DNA from: CADCWK01 sp035944555
Lineage (GTDB): Bacteria > Chloroflexota > Chloroflexia > Thermomicrobiales > UBA6265
Length of the DNA stretch: 64,000 nt
Assembly (NCBI GenBank): GCA_035944555.1
Contig: DASZAY010000031.1
Span: 1 to 64,000 of the forward strand
Direction: 5' to 3'
The notes under the pieces are model-generated. The model worked only from the letters and a program-made list of their open reading frames with translations. It did not search any database and had not been told where the DNA came from. A program made the translations under genes and the position numbers. Positions 26,061 through 35,536 of the stretch are shown one piece after another (positions within the stretch are counted from its first letter, which is position 1; each line of letters begins with the position of its first letter).

Positions 26061-26081
26061 ATACGGTAATATCGACCGTAT
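26061..26081. promoter_or_regulatory. Inverted repeat upstream of the XRE-ATPase-TPR regulator
   Basis: ATACGGT (26061-26067), 7 bases, ACCGTAT (26075-26081), inside an AT-richer patch 100 bases before the regulator start. Perfect 7-bp arms suggest a dimeric DNA-binding site, possibly for autoregulation. No clear -35/-10 pair could be fixed next to it. Confidence 0.4.
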
Positions 26082-26181
26082 AGCAGGCATCGCCAACGCA
26101 ACCAGACACCATCGGATTTCGGGCAAATCTATCTCTGCCGCACTCCCTGGGTATCCGATTGCCATCCTCCGGGGGTGTATC

Positions 26182-28833
26182 TTGACGCAGCGACCTGCCG
26201 ACGATGTCCGAGCGTTGTCGCTCGCGGAACAGCTTCGGTTCTACCGGAATCGTCTTGGCCTGAGCCAGGACGAGCTGGGTGAGGCGGCCCTTGTCCATAG
26301 CCGAACGATCAGCAACGTCGAGCGCGGGATCAGCCTGAGTCCCAACCAGGCGACCGTGAAACGCCTGGCGCGTGCCCTGAACCTCACGCCGGACGAGACT
26401 GCCGCCTTCGTCCAGGCCGTTCCTCGCCGGACGCACCACCGGCCCGACGACAGCACGCCCCAGGCCCGGACTCCGTCCCCGCTCCCGGCGCATACCCGCG
26501 TGCCGGAATGGTCCGACCATCTCATTGGACGCGAATCCGACCTGGACGAGGTTGTCCGGTTGCTCTCCGGCCGGGACCGGCTCGTGATGCTGACCGGTCC
26601 GCCTGGGGTCGGGAAGACCCGGCTGGCGGCCGAGGCGTCCCGGGCTCCAGGGCTGAGATCGTCGGTCGACGCGGTCGCCTTCATCTCGCTCATCTCGGCC
26701 CGCACTGCCGATGAGGCGATCGGGGTGATTGCCGTGACCCTCGATCTGCCCCCTCGAGCGACCGACCCCCTCCAGGGGCTCAGCGACATTCCCGGGCGGG
26801 GGCGTCTGGTGCTGATCCTCGACAATCTCGAGCAGATACAGGACGCGGACGAGTTGCTTGCCAGGATCCTGCGCCGGATCCCGCGACTCCGCCTGATCAC
26901 GACCAGCCGGCACTCGATGGCCGTCGCGGGCGGACGCGAAGTCGTCGTCGCCCCGTTGCCCATCGTCAGTGGTGATCCCGGGGTCGTTACTACCCAACAG
27001 GCCAGGGAGTCGCCAGCCGTCCAGTTACTGGTCGCGGTCGCGCAGCGCCACCGTTCGGCCTTCCAGCTCACCCCATCCAACGTCGCCGACATCGTCCAGC
27101 TCTGCCAGTTGCTCGACGGGATTCCGCTCGCGCTGGAGATCGCCGCGGCCCAGTTGCGCCTGCACCCGCCGTCGATGGTTCTCGACCGCTTCAGGCGGGA
27201 TGCCGGCAGCCTGCTGGGTGCGAGGGGTGGTCATGAGGGCAATCACCGCACCCTCGCGACAACCGTCGACTGGAGCGTCAACCTGCTGCACCCCACGGAG
27301 CAGCTCGCCCTCGCCCGTCTCGGCATGTTCGTTGGCGGCTTCACCCTGGACGCGGCGCTACAGGTCCTCACCCTGGGGGAGACGTGTCCGATCATTGACC
27401 GCGACGGCGCGTTCGCGGCCTTCTCCACCCTGATCGAGCACCACCTGGTGACCCCGGCGCCCGGGCATGCAGCCCCGCCCTGTCCGGATGTACCCCGTTA
27501 CATGTTGCTGGAGATGATCCGGGAACATGCGCTCGCTCGCCTCGCTACCGACCCAGAGCTCCCCGTCACGGCGCGACGCGTACACGCCCGCTGGGTCAAT
27601 GAGCTGGCGGCCAGCTGCCGTGCCGGCCTGGAGGGTCCGGACCCCGGACAGTGGGTGCGGACACTGGACCGGGAGATCGCGAACATTCGGGTCGCGCTCG
27701 AGTCGTGCGCGGCCGCGGCGACCGAGGGCGACCAGGAGAGTGCGGTCTGCGGTCTCGAGATCGTCGGTCGGCTCTGGGGCTACTGGCGGATGGCGGGCAC
27801 ATGGGAGACGGCCGTTGCCTATCTTGACCGCGCGATCGCCGCCGCACGAGCGTTCCCGGACGAGACGCTCGGGATTCCCCTCGGCAACGCCCTGACCGTC
27901 CGGGCGGTCCTCCACATGGATGCCGGCGAGAGCGAGTCTGCCGCCCAGGGATTTGAACGAGCGCTGGCGATCTGCCGGGCTACGGGCGACCGCCACGGTG
28001 AGGCTGACGTCATCTCCGACATCGGCCTCCTCGCGAGCTACCGGGGGAACCTGGCGGAGTCGGAGCGTCTCCAGCTCGAGGCGCTTGCCATCAGACAATC
28101 GCTTGGTAACTGGCAGCGCATCGCGGTGTCATGGATCGCTCTCGGGGACCTCGCGCTGGACCGGCGCGATATCGCCGCGGGTGAGCGGGCCGCTCACCAG
28201 GCTCACGCCGCTGCCGAGCGGGCCGGAGACCGGGCAACCATCGGATGGGCACTGCTCGGGCTCGCCGAGGTCCTGGGAGAACGCGGCCGGTTCCGGGCCG
28301 CCGCCCGCCGCCTTGATCTCTGCCGGACGATCATGCTCGAGACACGGGATGCGTTCGCCCTTGGCTACCTCGCGGAACTCGAAGGCTGGCTGGCACTCCG
28401 AACCCGGCGGACCGGTATCGCGCTGGAGCGGTACCAGGCGTGCCTTCGCTTCTGGCAGTCGGTCAGGAACCGCCGGGGACAGGTCGGCGCGATCGAGGCC
28501 ATCGGGCTCTGCCTGCTCGCCGCTGGCGATACCGACCGCGCGGCCATCCTGCTCCACGACAGCGCCGCGCTCCGCTTCCATGAGGGAATGGGCCGGTGGG
28601 CCAGGCGCCAGGACGCGATCACGCTGGCCTACCGGATCCTCGAACCGTCCGGGGAAAGCTGGACGGGCCCGGACTATCGGTTCACGTCGCCGGTTTCGCT
28701 TGACGAGCTGGTTGACATGGCGCTGCGATCGTCCATCCAGCGGCCGGCGATCCGGCGCCAGACGTCACCCCGCCGGCCCCGCTCGTCGCCGGTCCATCTC
28801 CGGCGTCGAACGGGCTCCGGTCACGGGGTCTAG
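26182..28833 (+). CDS. XRE helix-turn-helix, STAND-type ATPase, TPR regulator
   Basis: An 883-residue transcriptional regulator. Residues 1-65 form an XRE/Cro HTH (RNRLGLSQDELGEAA, then HSRTISNVERG). After a Pro-rich linker, residues about 115-400 form an AAA/NB-ARC-like ATPase: LIGRESDLDEVV, Walker A GPPGVGKTRL, Walker B LVLILDNLEQ, sensor LITTSRHSMAV and a GIPLALEIAAAQ GxP motif. The rest is helical with TPR-like repeats. This matches STAND regulators in which ligand or partner binding to the TPR part controls DNA binding. The start is TTG 26182 behind GGGGGTG; the open frame to 25972 is AT-richer leader sequence. The target is unknown; the inverted repeat just upstream suggests self-control. 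Confidence 0.85.
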   Translation: MTQRPADDVRALSLAEQLRFYRNRLGLSQDELGEAALVHSRTISNVERGISLSPNQATVKRLARALNLTPDETAAFVQAVPRRTHHRPDDSTPQARTPSPLPAHTRVPEWSDHLIGRESDLDEVVRLLSGRDRLVMLTGPPGVGKTRLAAEASRAPGLRSSVDAVAFISLISARTADEAIGVIAVTLDLPPRATDPLQGLSDIPGRGRLVLILDNLEQIQDADELLARILRRIPRLRLITTSRHSMAVAGGREVVVAPLPIVSGDPGVVTTQQARESPAVQLLVAVAQRHRSAFQLTPSNVADIVQLCQLLDGIPLALEIAAAQLRLHPPSMVLDRFRRDAGSLLGARGGHEGNHRTLATTVDWSVNLLHPTEQLALARLGMFVGGFTLDAALQVLTLGETCPIIDRDGAFAAFSTLIEHHLVTPAPGHAAPPCPDVPRYMLLEMIREHALARLATDPELPVTARRVHARWVNELAASCRAGLEGPDPGQWVRTLDREIANIRVALESCAAAATEGDQESAVCGLEIVGRLWGYWRMAGTWETAVAYLDRAIAAARAFPDETLGIPLGNALTVRAVLHMDAGESESAAQGFERALAICRATGDRHGEADVISDIGLLASYRGNLAESERLQLEALAIRQSLGNWQRIAVSWIALGDLALDRRDIAAGERAAHQAHAAAERAGDRATIGWALLGLAEVLGERGRFRAAARRLDLCRTIMLETRDAFALGYLAELEGWLALRTRRTGIALERYQACLRFWQSVRNRRGQVGAIEAIGLCLLAAGDTDRAAILLHDSAALRFHEGMGRWARRQDAITLAYRILEPSGESWTGPDYRFTSPVSLDELVDMALRSSIQRPAIRRQTSPRRPRSSPVHLRRRTGSGHGV

Positions 28834-29969
28834 TTCTCCGGGATGCCCAGTGCCTGCCGCGTTGCCCGTGCCGCGGCGAGCGCGACTGATTCCGCGCCTC
28901 CGAGGTCGCCCCGGAGGCAGTTCTTCGTCAGCGCGAACGCGAACCGGTGGTCCGGATCGGCGAATGCGATCGCGCCACCATAGCCGGGGTGACCGAAGGC
29001 GGATCGCCGGCCGCTCATCGGTGAGTTCGGCTGGCCGAGGAAATACCCCGCCCCCTTGGGATCAGCAGCCTCGAGGACCAGGTCCCAGGCATCGGTCTGC
29101 AGTGCCGACGCTACCCGCATCGTGCTCTCCGTCAGCAGCCGGACCCCATCAACCTCCCCGATCGCCGCGGCATAGATCCGGGCCAGTGCGGTCGCCGTGC
29201 CGATCCCGCCCGCACCGGGGACGATCGCCCGGCGAACCTGCGGCAGGTTGAAACTCCGGCCCAGCGGGTACCAGACCGGCGGGTTGGCATGGTAACGATA
29301 GCTTTCCGGGTCAGGCGTGGGCTCGCCCTGGAGCTTGTCGTCCATCACCAGCGGAGCGACACGGGCATCGGCTGATTCCGGCAGACCGAGAAAGAAATCG
29401 TCCACGATCCCGAGCGGCGCCAGCATCTCCTCACGGACGAACTGATCGATCCGGCGCCCATCGACTGCCTGGATCAGCCCGCCCGTGATCCAGCCGTGCG
29501 TCAGGGAGTGATAGCCCGGCTCCGTCGAGGGCTCCCACATCGGGGTCAGGTCGGCGAACGCCGCCAGGGCGCGGTCCCAGTCGATGACATCATCCGGACC
29601 GATGCTCGCCGGCATCTGCGGTACAGCGGCCCGGTGCGACAGCGCCTCGGCGACGGTTACCCGGTCCTTGCCATTGGCGCCGAAGGCGGGCCAGTAGCTG
29701 GCAACTGGCGCGTCGTAGTCCAGTTGACCCCGGTCGGCGAGCATGTGGACGGCGGTCGACGCGATTCCCTTGGTGACCGAGAACACGGTCGTCACCGTCC
29801 CGTGATCAAAAGGTCGGCCCGTCGCGGGATCCGCCGTCCCGGCCCAGGCGTCGACGACCTGGAGGCCATCGAAGAACGCCGCGACCTGCACGCCGATCTC
29901 GCCGCCATCCGTCACCGCGCGGTCCAGGACCTCCTGCACCGCCGTCTGCGCCGCCACGTTGGTCGCCAT
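28830..29969 (-). CDS. Serine beta-lactamase-like hydrolase (class C/CubicO group)
   Basis: A 379-residue penicillin-binding-protein-fold serine hydrolase. The catalytic SxxK is SVTK near residue 69 (TVFSVTKGIAST), the Tyr of the YxN/S motif is in EPGYHSLTHGW, and HPGYGG near the C terminus stands for the KTG-like motif. No signal peptide is visible, so it is probably a cytosolic esterase or peptidase rather than a resistance enzyme. ATG 29969 follows GAGAGG; 51 extra upstream codons are open but not family-like. Its stop codon shares the palindrome CTAG with the stop of the convergent regulator gene. Confidence 0.87.
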   Translation of the reverse strand: MATNVAAQTAVQEVLDRAVTDGGEIGVQVAAFFDGLQVVDAWAGTADPATGRPFDHGTVTTVFSVTKGIASTAVHMLADRGQLDYDAPVASYWPAFGANGKDRVTVAEALSHRAAVPQMPASIGPDDVIDWDRALAAFADLTPMWEPSTEPGYHSLTHGWITGGLIQAVDGRRIDQFVREEMLAPLGIVDDFFLGLPESADARVAPLVMDDKLQGEPTPDPESYRYHANPPVWYPLGRSFNLPQVRRAIVPGAGGIGTATALARIYAAAIGEVDGVRLLTESTMRVASALQTDAWDLVLEAADPKGAGYFLGQPNSPMSGRRSAFGHPGYGGAIAFADPDHRFAFALTKNCLRGDLGGAESVALAAARATRQALGIPEN

Positions 29970-30151
29970 CTCTACCTCTCTGGTACTCCGGGGCCGGCCT
30001 TTTCCGACCGGGCAACGCCCTCGCCGCCCGTTGCCGCGCCATCGTATCGCCCCGGGTCGGTCACCGCACCGGGCCGGATCGTGCGTGGTGCCGGCCAGAG
30101 TGTCCGCCTCACCAGCTCGCACCTCGTCTGTTCCGGAAAGAGAGACTCCCG

Positions 30152-31027
30152 ATGTGCCACCCCGACCTGCTCCACGACGTCCATCGCCGGATCGGCGGCA
30201 CCCGTCGCCTTGACCGGCGCAGGGCGAGCGGCTTGATGCTTGGAGCGACGATGGCCGGTCCTGGCCTGGCTCACGCGGCGAGACCGGCGGTCGACGTCGC
30301 CACGCAGACCGGCGACGATCGCCGGGAGGTCAGTTTCAACGCCGTGATCGACCTCACCCATCCACTCTCTCCCGACTTCCCGGTCTATCCGGGCTATACC
30401 CCGTTCTCGGCCAGCGTCACGGCGACGCTCGACGATCCGGGGACGCGTTCACGTGTCGTCTCGTTCGAAGAGCACACCGGGACCCATGTCGACGCACCGG
30501 CTCACTTCATTGCCGACGGTGTCGACGTCGCCTCGATCCCACCGACCAATCTCGTCGCGTCCCTGGTCGTCATCGACCTTCGCGACCGCGCCAGCGCCGA
30601 CGAAGACACGACCGTCCAGGTCGACGATCTGCTCGCCTGGGAAGCGGCGTACGGGGCGATTCGCGAGGGCGCGTTCGTCGCGATGTACTCCGGCTGGGAC
30701 GAGCGTGTGCCCAGCGCCGCCGGGTACCTGAACGCCGATGCCGCTGGCGTCCTGCATTTCCCGGCGTGGAGCCCGGAAGCGGCGGCGTACCTCGTCGACG
30801 AGCGGGGCGTCGTTGGCCTCGGGGTCGACACGATCAGCCTCGACAACCCTACCTCGCCCTACTTCGAGTCCCACCGGGTGCTGCTCGGCGCTGGTGGCTA
30901 TGCCGTCGAGAACCTTGCCAACCTGGGCGCTGCCCCGGCGTCCGGTGCGACGGTCGTCGTTGGAGCGCCGGCGTTCGCCGGTGGGTCCGGCGGTGCGGCG
31001 CGGGTCCTGGCCCTCGCCCGGACCTGA
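30152..31027 (+). CDS. Cyclase/kynurenine-formamidase-like metal hydrolase, probably exported
   Basis: A 291-residue cyclase-family protein (Pfam cyclase, KynB-like), metal-dependent hydrolases acting on amides, lactones or esters. The metal-binding HTGTHVDAPAHF is intact, DLTHPLSPDFPVYPG marks the N-terminal strand, and GLGVDTISLDN the C-terminal active-site region. Residues 1-45 hold an Arg-rich stretch (RRLDRRRASG) then a hydrophobic LMLGATMAGPGLAHA, a Tat-like signal with no strict twin-Arg consensus. ATG 30152 follows GGAAAGAGAG. It is divergent from the beta-lactamase-like gene (183 bases between starts). Substrate unknown. Confidence 0.85.
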   Translation: MCHPDLLHDVHRRIGGTRRLDRRRASGLMLGATMAGPGLAHAARPAVDVATQTGDDRREVSFNAVIDLTHPLSPDFPVYPGYTPFSASVTATLDDPGTRSRVVSFEEHTGTHVDAPAHFIADGVDVASIPPTNLVASLVVIDLRDRASADEDTTVQVDDLLAWEAAYGAIREGAFVAMYSGWDERVPSAAGYLNADAAGVLHFPAWSPEAAAYLVDERGVVGLGVDTISLDNPTSPYFESHRVLLGAGGYAVENLANLGAAPASGATVVVGAPAFAGGSGGAARVLALART

Positions 31028-31053
31028 CCGATCGCTCCGACCAGAACCATGTT

Positions 31054-31109
31054 GACGACAAGCGGGGTGGTCCGGCTGCAAGGACCACCCCGCTCGAACG
31101 CTTGTCGTC
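31054..31109. terminator. Nested double-stem terminator between convergent genes
   Basis: An inner perfect 13-bp stem (31061-31073 with 31082-31094) and an outer 11-bp stem (31054-31064 with 31099-31109) share four bases, so two alternative hairpins can form. It lies between the cyclase and SH3-protein stops and can serve both strands. Confidence 0.7.
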
Positions 31110-31145
31110 TGGTTGGGGCGTATCCCGGCGCTGATCGATTCAGAC

Positions 31146-32348
31146 CTAGGCCAGGTATGCCGCGAGGACGTAGCCCTGGAGGCCGTTCCAGCTGACGCCG
31201 AGGTATCCGGCCGATCCTGTCCCGGTACCGGTCACCGTTGCCCCCACCGGAACGACTCCCAGCAGCTGAGAATTGGCATTCGGGTTGGCGCGGAGATTCA
31301 GCACGGCGGTCGTCCGGTAGGTGCGCGTGACTGGCGCACCGCTCCCGGTGTTGATGTAGTCAGACGACACCCAGCCGTTGGTCCCGTTCCAGTAGACCGG
31401 CGTGAACCCGTTCCGGGCAGACCCGATGATCAGGATCGAGGCGCCGGCCGGGATCACCGAGATCACCCTGGCGCTCAGGGCCGCGTCGGCACGGAAGTTC
31501 ACGCCGGCCGTCGTGGTCGCCTTGCTCCCGGTCGTCGGCGGGTTGGTCGGGTTACCCGTTGGCGGCGCCCCGGCGCTGACGAAGGCCGCGTAGACCCAAC
31601 CGATGTCACCTGGGGTCTGGACCCGGACGAACTCGCCGCTCTTCTCGGTCGTTATTGTCACGACCGTGTTGACCGGCAGGACCCGGATCACGTTGTTCCC
31701 GTAGGTCGGCTCCATCCGGAAGTTCGCCGCCGTATTGATGTAGCCCGAGCCAGCGGAGGCGGGCGGCGTCGAGGGGTTGGGCTGCTGCGAGGGGGAGCTC
31801 GTCTCCGGGACCAGTGCCCCGGCGATCATCCACCCGCTCTTGCCACCGAACAGGATCGCCCGGAAGCCGTCCTTTACGATCTCGCTCGTCCCGACCACCG
31901 ATCCGGCCGGCACCACCACCGTGATGGCCGCCGCGGTCGATGGCCCGGACCGCATGTTGACCGCTTCAAGCACCCGAGCGCGACCGGTGTAGGCGCCGCT
32001 GTCAGGAGCCGGAGCCGCGGTGCCCGTCGTATCACCGCTTCCCCTGACGAGGTACTGGGCCGATATAAAGCCGTTCCGGTCGTTCCACCGGACCGGCGCC
32101 CACCCATTCGCTACCTGGCCGGTCAGGGTGACCACCGCACCGGCGGGGACCAGCGCCAGGATCGAGAAGGTCGTCCCGGCACCGTCCCGGAGGTTGACCG
32201 CAGCGGTCGTCCGCCACGTCTCCGTTCCCTGCTGGGCGGTCACCCGGCTACCAAGGCCGGCGCCTGCAACGGCGAGGGCCCCGCCGGCGACGGCCATAAA
32301 CCGTCGCCGGGTCAGGGTGGTCCGCATCATCGAGTTGGTCGCATTCAT
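31146..32348 (-). CDS. Tat-exported protein with five bacterial SH3 domains
   Basis: A 400-residue secreted protein. The N terminus has TRRRFMAVAGGALAVAGAG, a twin-arginine signal with a probable cleavage after VTAQ or nearby. Five SH3b modules follow, each with an (V/A)N(L/M/F)R(x)3-6 start and a closing GW/GY(I/V) strand: VNLRDGAG, VNMRSGPS, ANFRMEPT, VNFRADAA, LNLRANPN. Pro/Ser/Thr/Gly linkers separate modules 2-3 and 3-4. No catalytic domain is present, so it may bind cell wall or polymers. ATG 32348 is chosen for its position at the signal; an upstream open stretch lacks a ribosome-binding site. Confidence 0.88.
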   Translation of the reverse strand: MNATNSMMRTTLTRRRFMAVAGGALAVAGAGLGSRVTAQQGTETWRTTAAVNLRDGAGTTFSILALVPAGAVVTLTGQVANGWAPVRWNDRNGFISAQYLVRGSGDTTGTAAPAPDSGAYTGRARVLEAVNMRSGPSTAAAITVVVPAGSVVGTSEIVKDGFRAILFGGKSGWMIAGALVPETSSPSQQPNPSTPPASAGSGYINTAANFRMEPTYGNNVIRVLPVNTVVTITTEKSGEFVRVQTPGDIGWVYAAFVSAGAPPTGNPTNPPTTGSKATTTAGVNFRADAALSARVISVIPAGASILIIGSARNGFTPVYWNGTNGWVSSDYINTGSGAPVTRTYRTTAVLNLRANPNANSQLLGVVPVGATVTGTGTGSAGYLGVSWNGLQGYVLAAYLA

Positions 32349-33012
32349 GCTCTTTGCCTCGTCAATCACTACAAAGCCGCCCGGAACGCCTGAACGAATC
32401 ACCGATCACCTGGACGTCTCAACACGCAACGGACCGTCACATCGACACTCGTCTCATTCACAACCATTCCCACCCCAGACGCGTCCGTCTCTCCATCCGG
32501 TTCGCGTGGCCGACATCATCCCGGGTCCCCACCCGGGCCAATCGGATTGCGGTCTGCATCTTCCGACGTCTCATAACGTCACCGCGTTCCGACCGGTCTC
32601 CGCTCTCCCGTCATCCGCGACCGGATCACTTCTTCCCCGGTCACGACCGCAGTCCGCCTCGTGGCGAGCGGGCAACCCCGCGCCACCCTCTTACCTATCG
32701 CGGCTGCCAGTGAGGACATTGTCCGCTCACGGGCTGCGAAAGAACATTCGTCGATGTACGTATCTTTGGGACGCTGTCGGACCCCGCATTGACTACGTAT
32801 ATGCAGGCCCACGCATGTCGGTCGCCGCGCTCGAGCGGGTTGCCGCACGGCATGGCGCGAGACGCCTGGTTCCCGGATCGCATCAGCGCGTTGACAGTTG
32901 AGCGGTCCATCGCTATACTTTGGTAAGTAGCGTGACAGCCTGCCAGACACCTGTATGCGTGGCCGCCGGGCGTCATGCCGACCGATACCGTTTCCAATGG
33001 GGACTTGCCACC
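32349..33012. other. Long divergent intergenic region
   Basis: About 660 bases between the SH3-protein and Fe-S carrier genes with no supported gene. The left 300 bases are C-rich; 32700-32820 is AT-richer and holds an imperfect palindrome (32710-32730, core GGACATTGTCC) and two TACGTA copies. A consensus plus-strand promoter lies at 32891-32919. Confidence 0.5.
32891..32919 (+). promoter_or_regulatory. Promoter of the A-type Fe-S carrier gene
   Basis: TTGACA (32891-32896), exactly 17 bases, TATACT (32914-32919): the best sigma-A promoter in the window, 94 bases before the ATG. Confidence 0.8.
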
Positions 33013-33375
33013 ATGATGTCGATCACCAATGAGGCTGCTGACCAGCTTCGTCGCTTCCTCGACGAGCAGGGCACGCCCGAGTACGGTCTCCGCGTCTTCG
33101 TCGCCCCGGGTGGCTGCTCCGGCCTCCAGTACGGCATGACCGTCGAGGAGCAGACTGAAGAGGGCGACGAGATCGTCGAGTCCAACGGCGTCCGGATCCT
33201 CGTCGACAACTTCAGCGCCGCTTACCTCGAAGGCGCCGAGATCGACTACATCAATTCGCTCATGGGTGGCGGTTTCACCGTCCGCAACCCGAACGCCGTC
33301 GCGTCCTGCTCCTGTGGCCACTCGTTCGACACGGGTGAGAATGCCACGACATCCCAGGGCTGCGGCTGCGGCTGA
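33013..33375 (+). CDS. A-type iron-sulfur carrier (IscA/ErpA/HesB family)
   Basis: A 120-residue A-type carrier that delivers Fe-S clusters to target proteins. The three conserved cysteines are present: APGGCSGLQYG near residue 37 and CSCGHSF near residue 104. A C-terminal tail adds QGCGCG, giving two extra cysteines beyond the standard set. Tandem ATG codons at 33013/33016 follow GGGGA; the frame is open to 32920 but starts inside the promoter. It is transcribed alone; no isc or suf genes adjoin it. Which subfamily it belongs to cannot be decided by eye. Confidence 0.93.
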   Translation: MMSITNEAADQLRRFLDEQGTPEYGLRVFVAPGGCSGLQYGMTVEEQTEEGDEIVESNGVRILVDNFSAAYLEGAEIDYINSLMGGGFTVRNPNAVASCSCGHSFDTGENATTSQGCGCG

Positions 33376-33400
33376 TCCTCTCCGAACGTCAGCAATGGAT

Positions 33401-33428
33401 GACGGCGGCGGGGTATCCCGCCGCCGTC
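33401..33428 (+). terminator. Terminator after the Fe-S carrier gene
   Basis: A perfect 12-bp GC stem (33401-33412 with 33417-33428) with a 4-base loop, 25 bases past the stop codon, without a T tract. Confidence 0.7.
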
Positions 33429-33504
33429 GCCGTGTGTCCGGCGGGGTTCGGTCCGACTCGAACACGGGCCGTGTAGACCCGGCACTCTGTCACGATCAGG
33501 ACTC

Positions 33505-33532
33505 TTGCGTTTCCTCGGGCCACTGCTATGTT
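33505..33532 (+). promoter_or_regulatory. Extended -10 promoter upstream of the principal sigma factor gene
   Basis: TTGCGT (33505-33510), 16 bases, TATGTT (33527-33532) with TG one base ahead of the -10 box. It would give a leader of about 310 bases before the ATG at 33849. Confidence 0.5.
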
Positions 33533-33848
33533 GGCAGAATGCCCTTCGGATGTGCCTGGTTTTCCAGGTTCGTCCCGTCCTTCACGATTCTCCTCGGGCG
33601 CGGTGGCATCCCATGCGCGATGTCAAGCGTTAATACGGGTAAGGGGTGATGCCCCGGCTGGCCGGAGTGGCCAGTTGGAGAGTCAGCCAGCGGCGCCCGC
33701 TCGTGCAACCCCTGGCCAGCGTGCCGAAACCTTCGCATCACCGATCGCCCATCCATCGTCATCCCGTTCCACCCCGATGGGTGTATCCAGGACGTCGTCC
33801 CGGTCTGCGCCGCCAGCCCGGACACCCGTGTCACCAAGGAGCAAGTCG

Positions 33849-34868
<1,020 letters not shown>

Positions 34869-34894
34869 GTTCCGGTTCATATCGTGCGAGAACA

Positions 34895-34933
34895 ACGAAG
34901 GGCCGGTACTCGAGGTGAGTACCGGCCCTTCGT
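34895..34933. terminator. Bidirectional terminator between sigA and the YciI-like gene
   Basis: Perfect 16-bp stem (34895-34910 with 34918-34933) and 7-base loop, between stops at 34868 and 34975. Confidence 0.8.
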
Positions 34934-34974
34934 CGTCTGGAGACCTCGTTAGGAGCGATTCAGATCACCCGGAC

Positions 34975-35268
34975 CTAAGAGGGCCGGATCTCCTCCGTCG
35001 GCTGGGCGAACACGCGATTCCATTCCTTGATCTCGCAGGACCCGATGGCGCCGACCGTCGCGTACGGGTCGTCAGCCATCAGCTGCCGGACCTCGGCCTC
35101 GTCGGCGGCCTCGTAGATCAGGAGCGCCCCCGTGTCGTCCTTGAACGGCCCCGACGACACGAGCTTGCCCTTGTCCAGCAGCTCGGCCAGGTAGACGCGG
35201 TGGGTCGGCCGCATCTTCAGCCGCTCCTCGTGGTTGGTGAACTGGGCCCAGACCGCAAAGATGGCCAT
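34975..35268 (-). CDS. YciI-like protein (YCII-related domain)
   Basis: A 97-residue small ferredoxin-fold protein of the YCII family. It shows the N-terminal AVWAQFTNHEE, the RPTHRVYLAELLDKGKLVSSG segment with the conserved His, GALLIYEAADEAE and DDPYATVGAIGS, with the His/Asp pair proposed as an active site in this family. ATG 35268 follows TGGAG; a much longer frame open to 35856 runs antisense to mutS and is not real. The function of the family is poorly defined; an enzyme or ligand-binding role is possible. It is divergent from mutS. Confidence 0.87.
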   Translation of the reverse strand: MAIFAVWAQFTNHEERLKMRPTHRVYLAELLDKGKLVSSGPFKDDTGALLIYEAADEAEVRQLMADDPYATVGAIGSCEIKEWNRVFAQPTEEIRPS

Positions 35269-35536
35269 CGTTACTCCATTCCTGCTCGCGCCCCCGTCCT
35301 CGGGTGGCGCACGGCGTATCTCGCCGACGAGTATCCCCGATTCCGCGTGGCGTGTCTGTCGCATCACTGGCGGCCGCGTTCGGGTTGCCCCGTTTCGCGG
35401 GGCGCCCCAGTGCAGGAGGGCTGGCGCGACGTGGCACAATAGGGAGACCAGACCCTTCCCGCCGGGCAAACGAGAACGAGAGAACCGAGGCAACGGTGCC
35501 CGCACCGTCGCCCGTCCAGCAGGAGCCCCCGGCCTC

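Noticed and set aside
28830..28833. Shared CTAG stop overlap of convergent genes as a regulatory element
   Set aside because: A four-base palindromic stop overlap is expected by chance in compact genomes.
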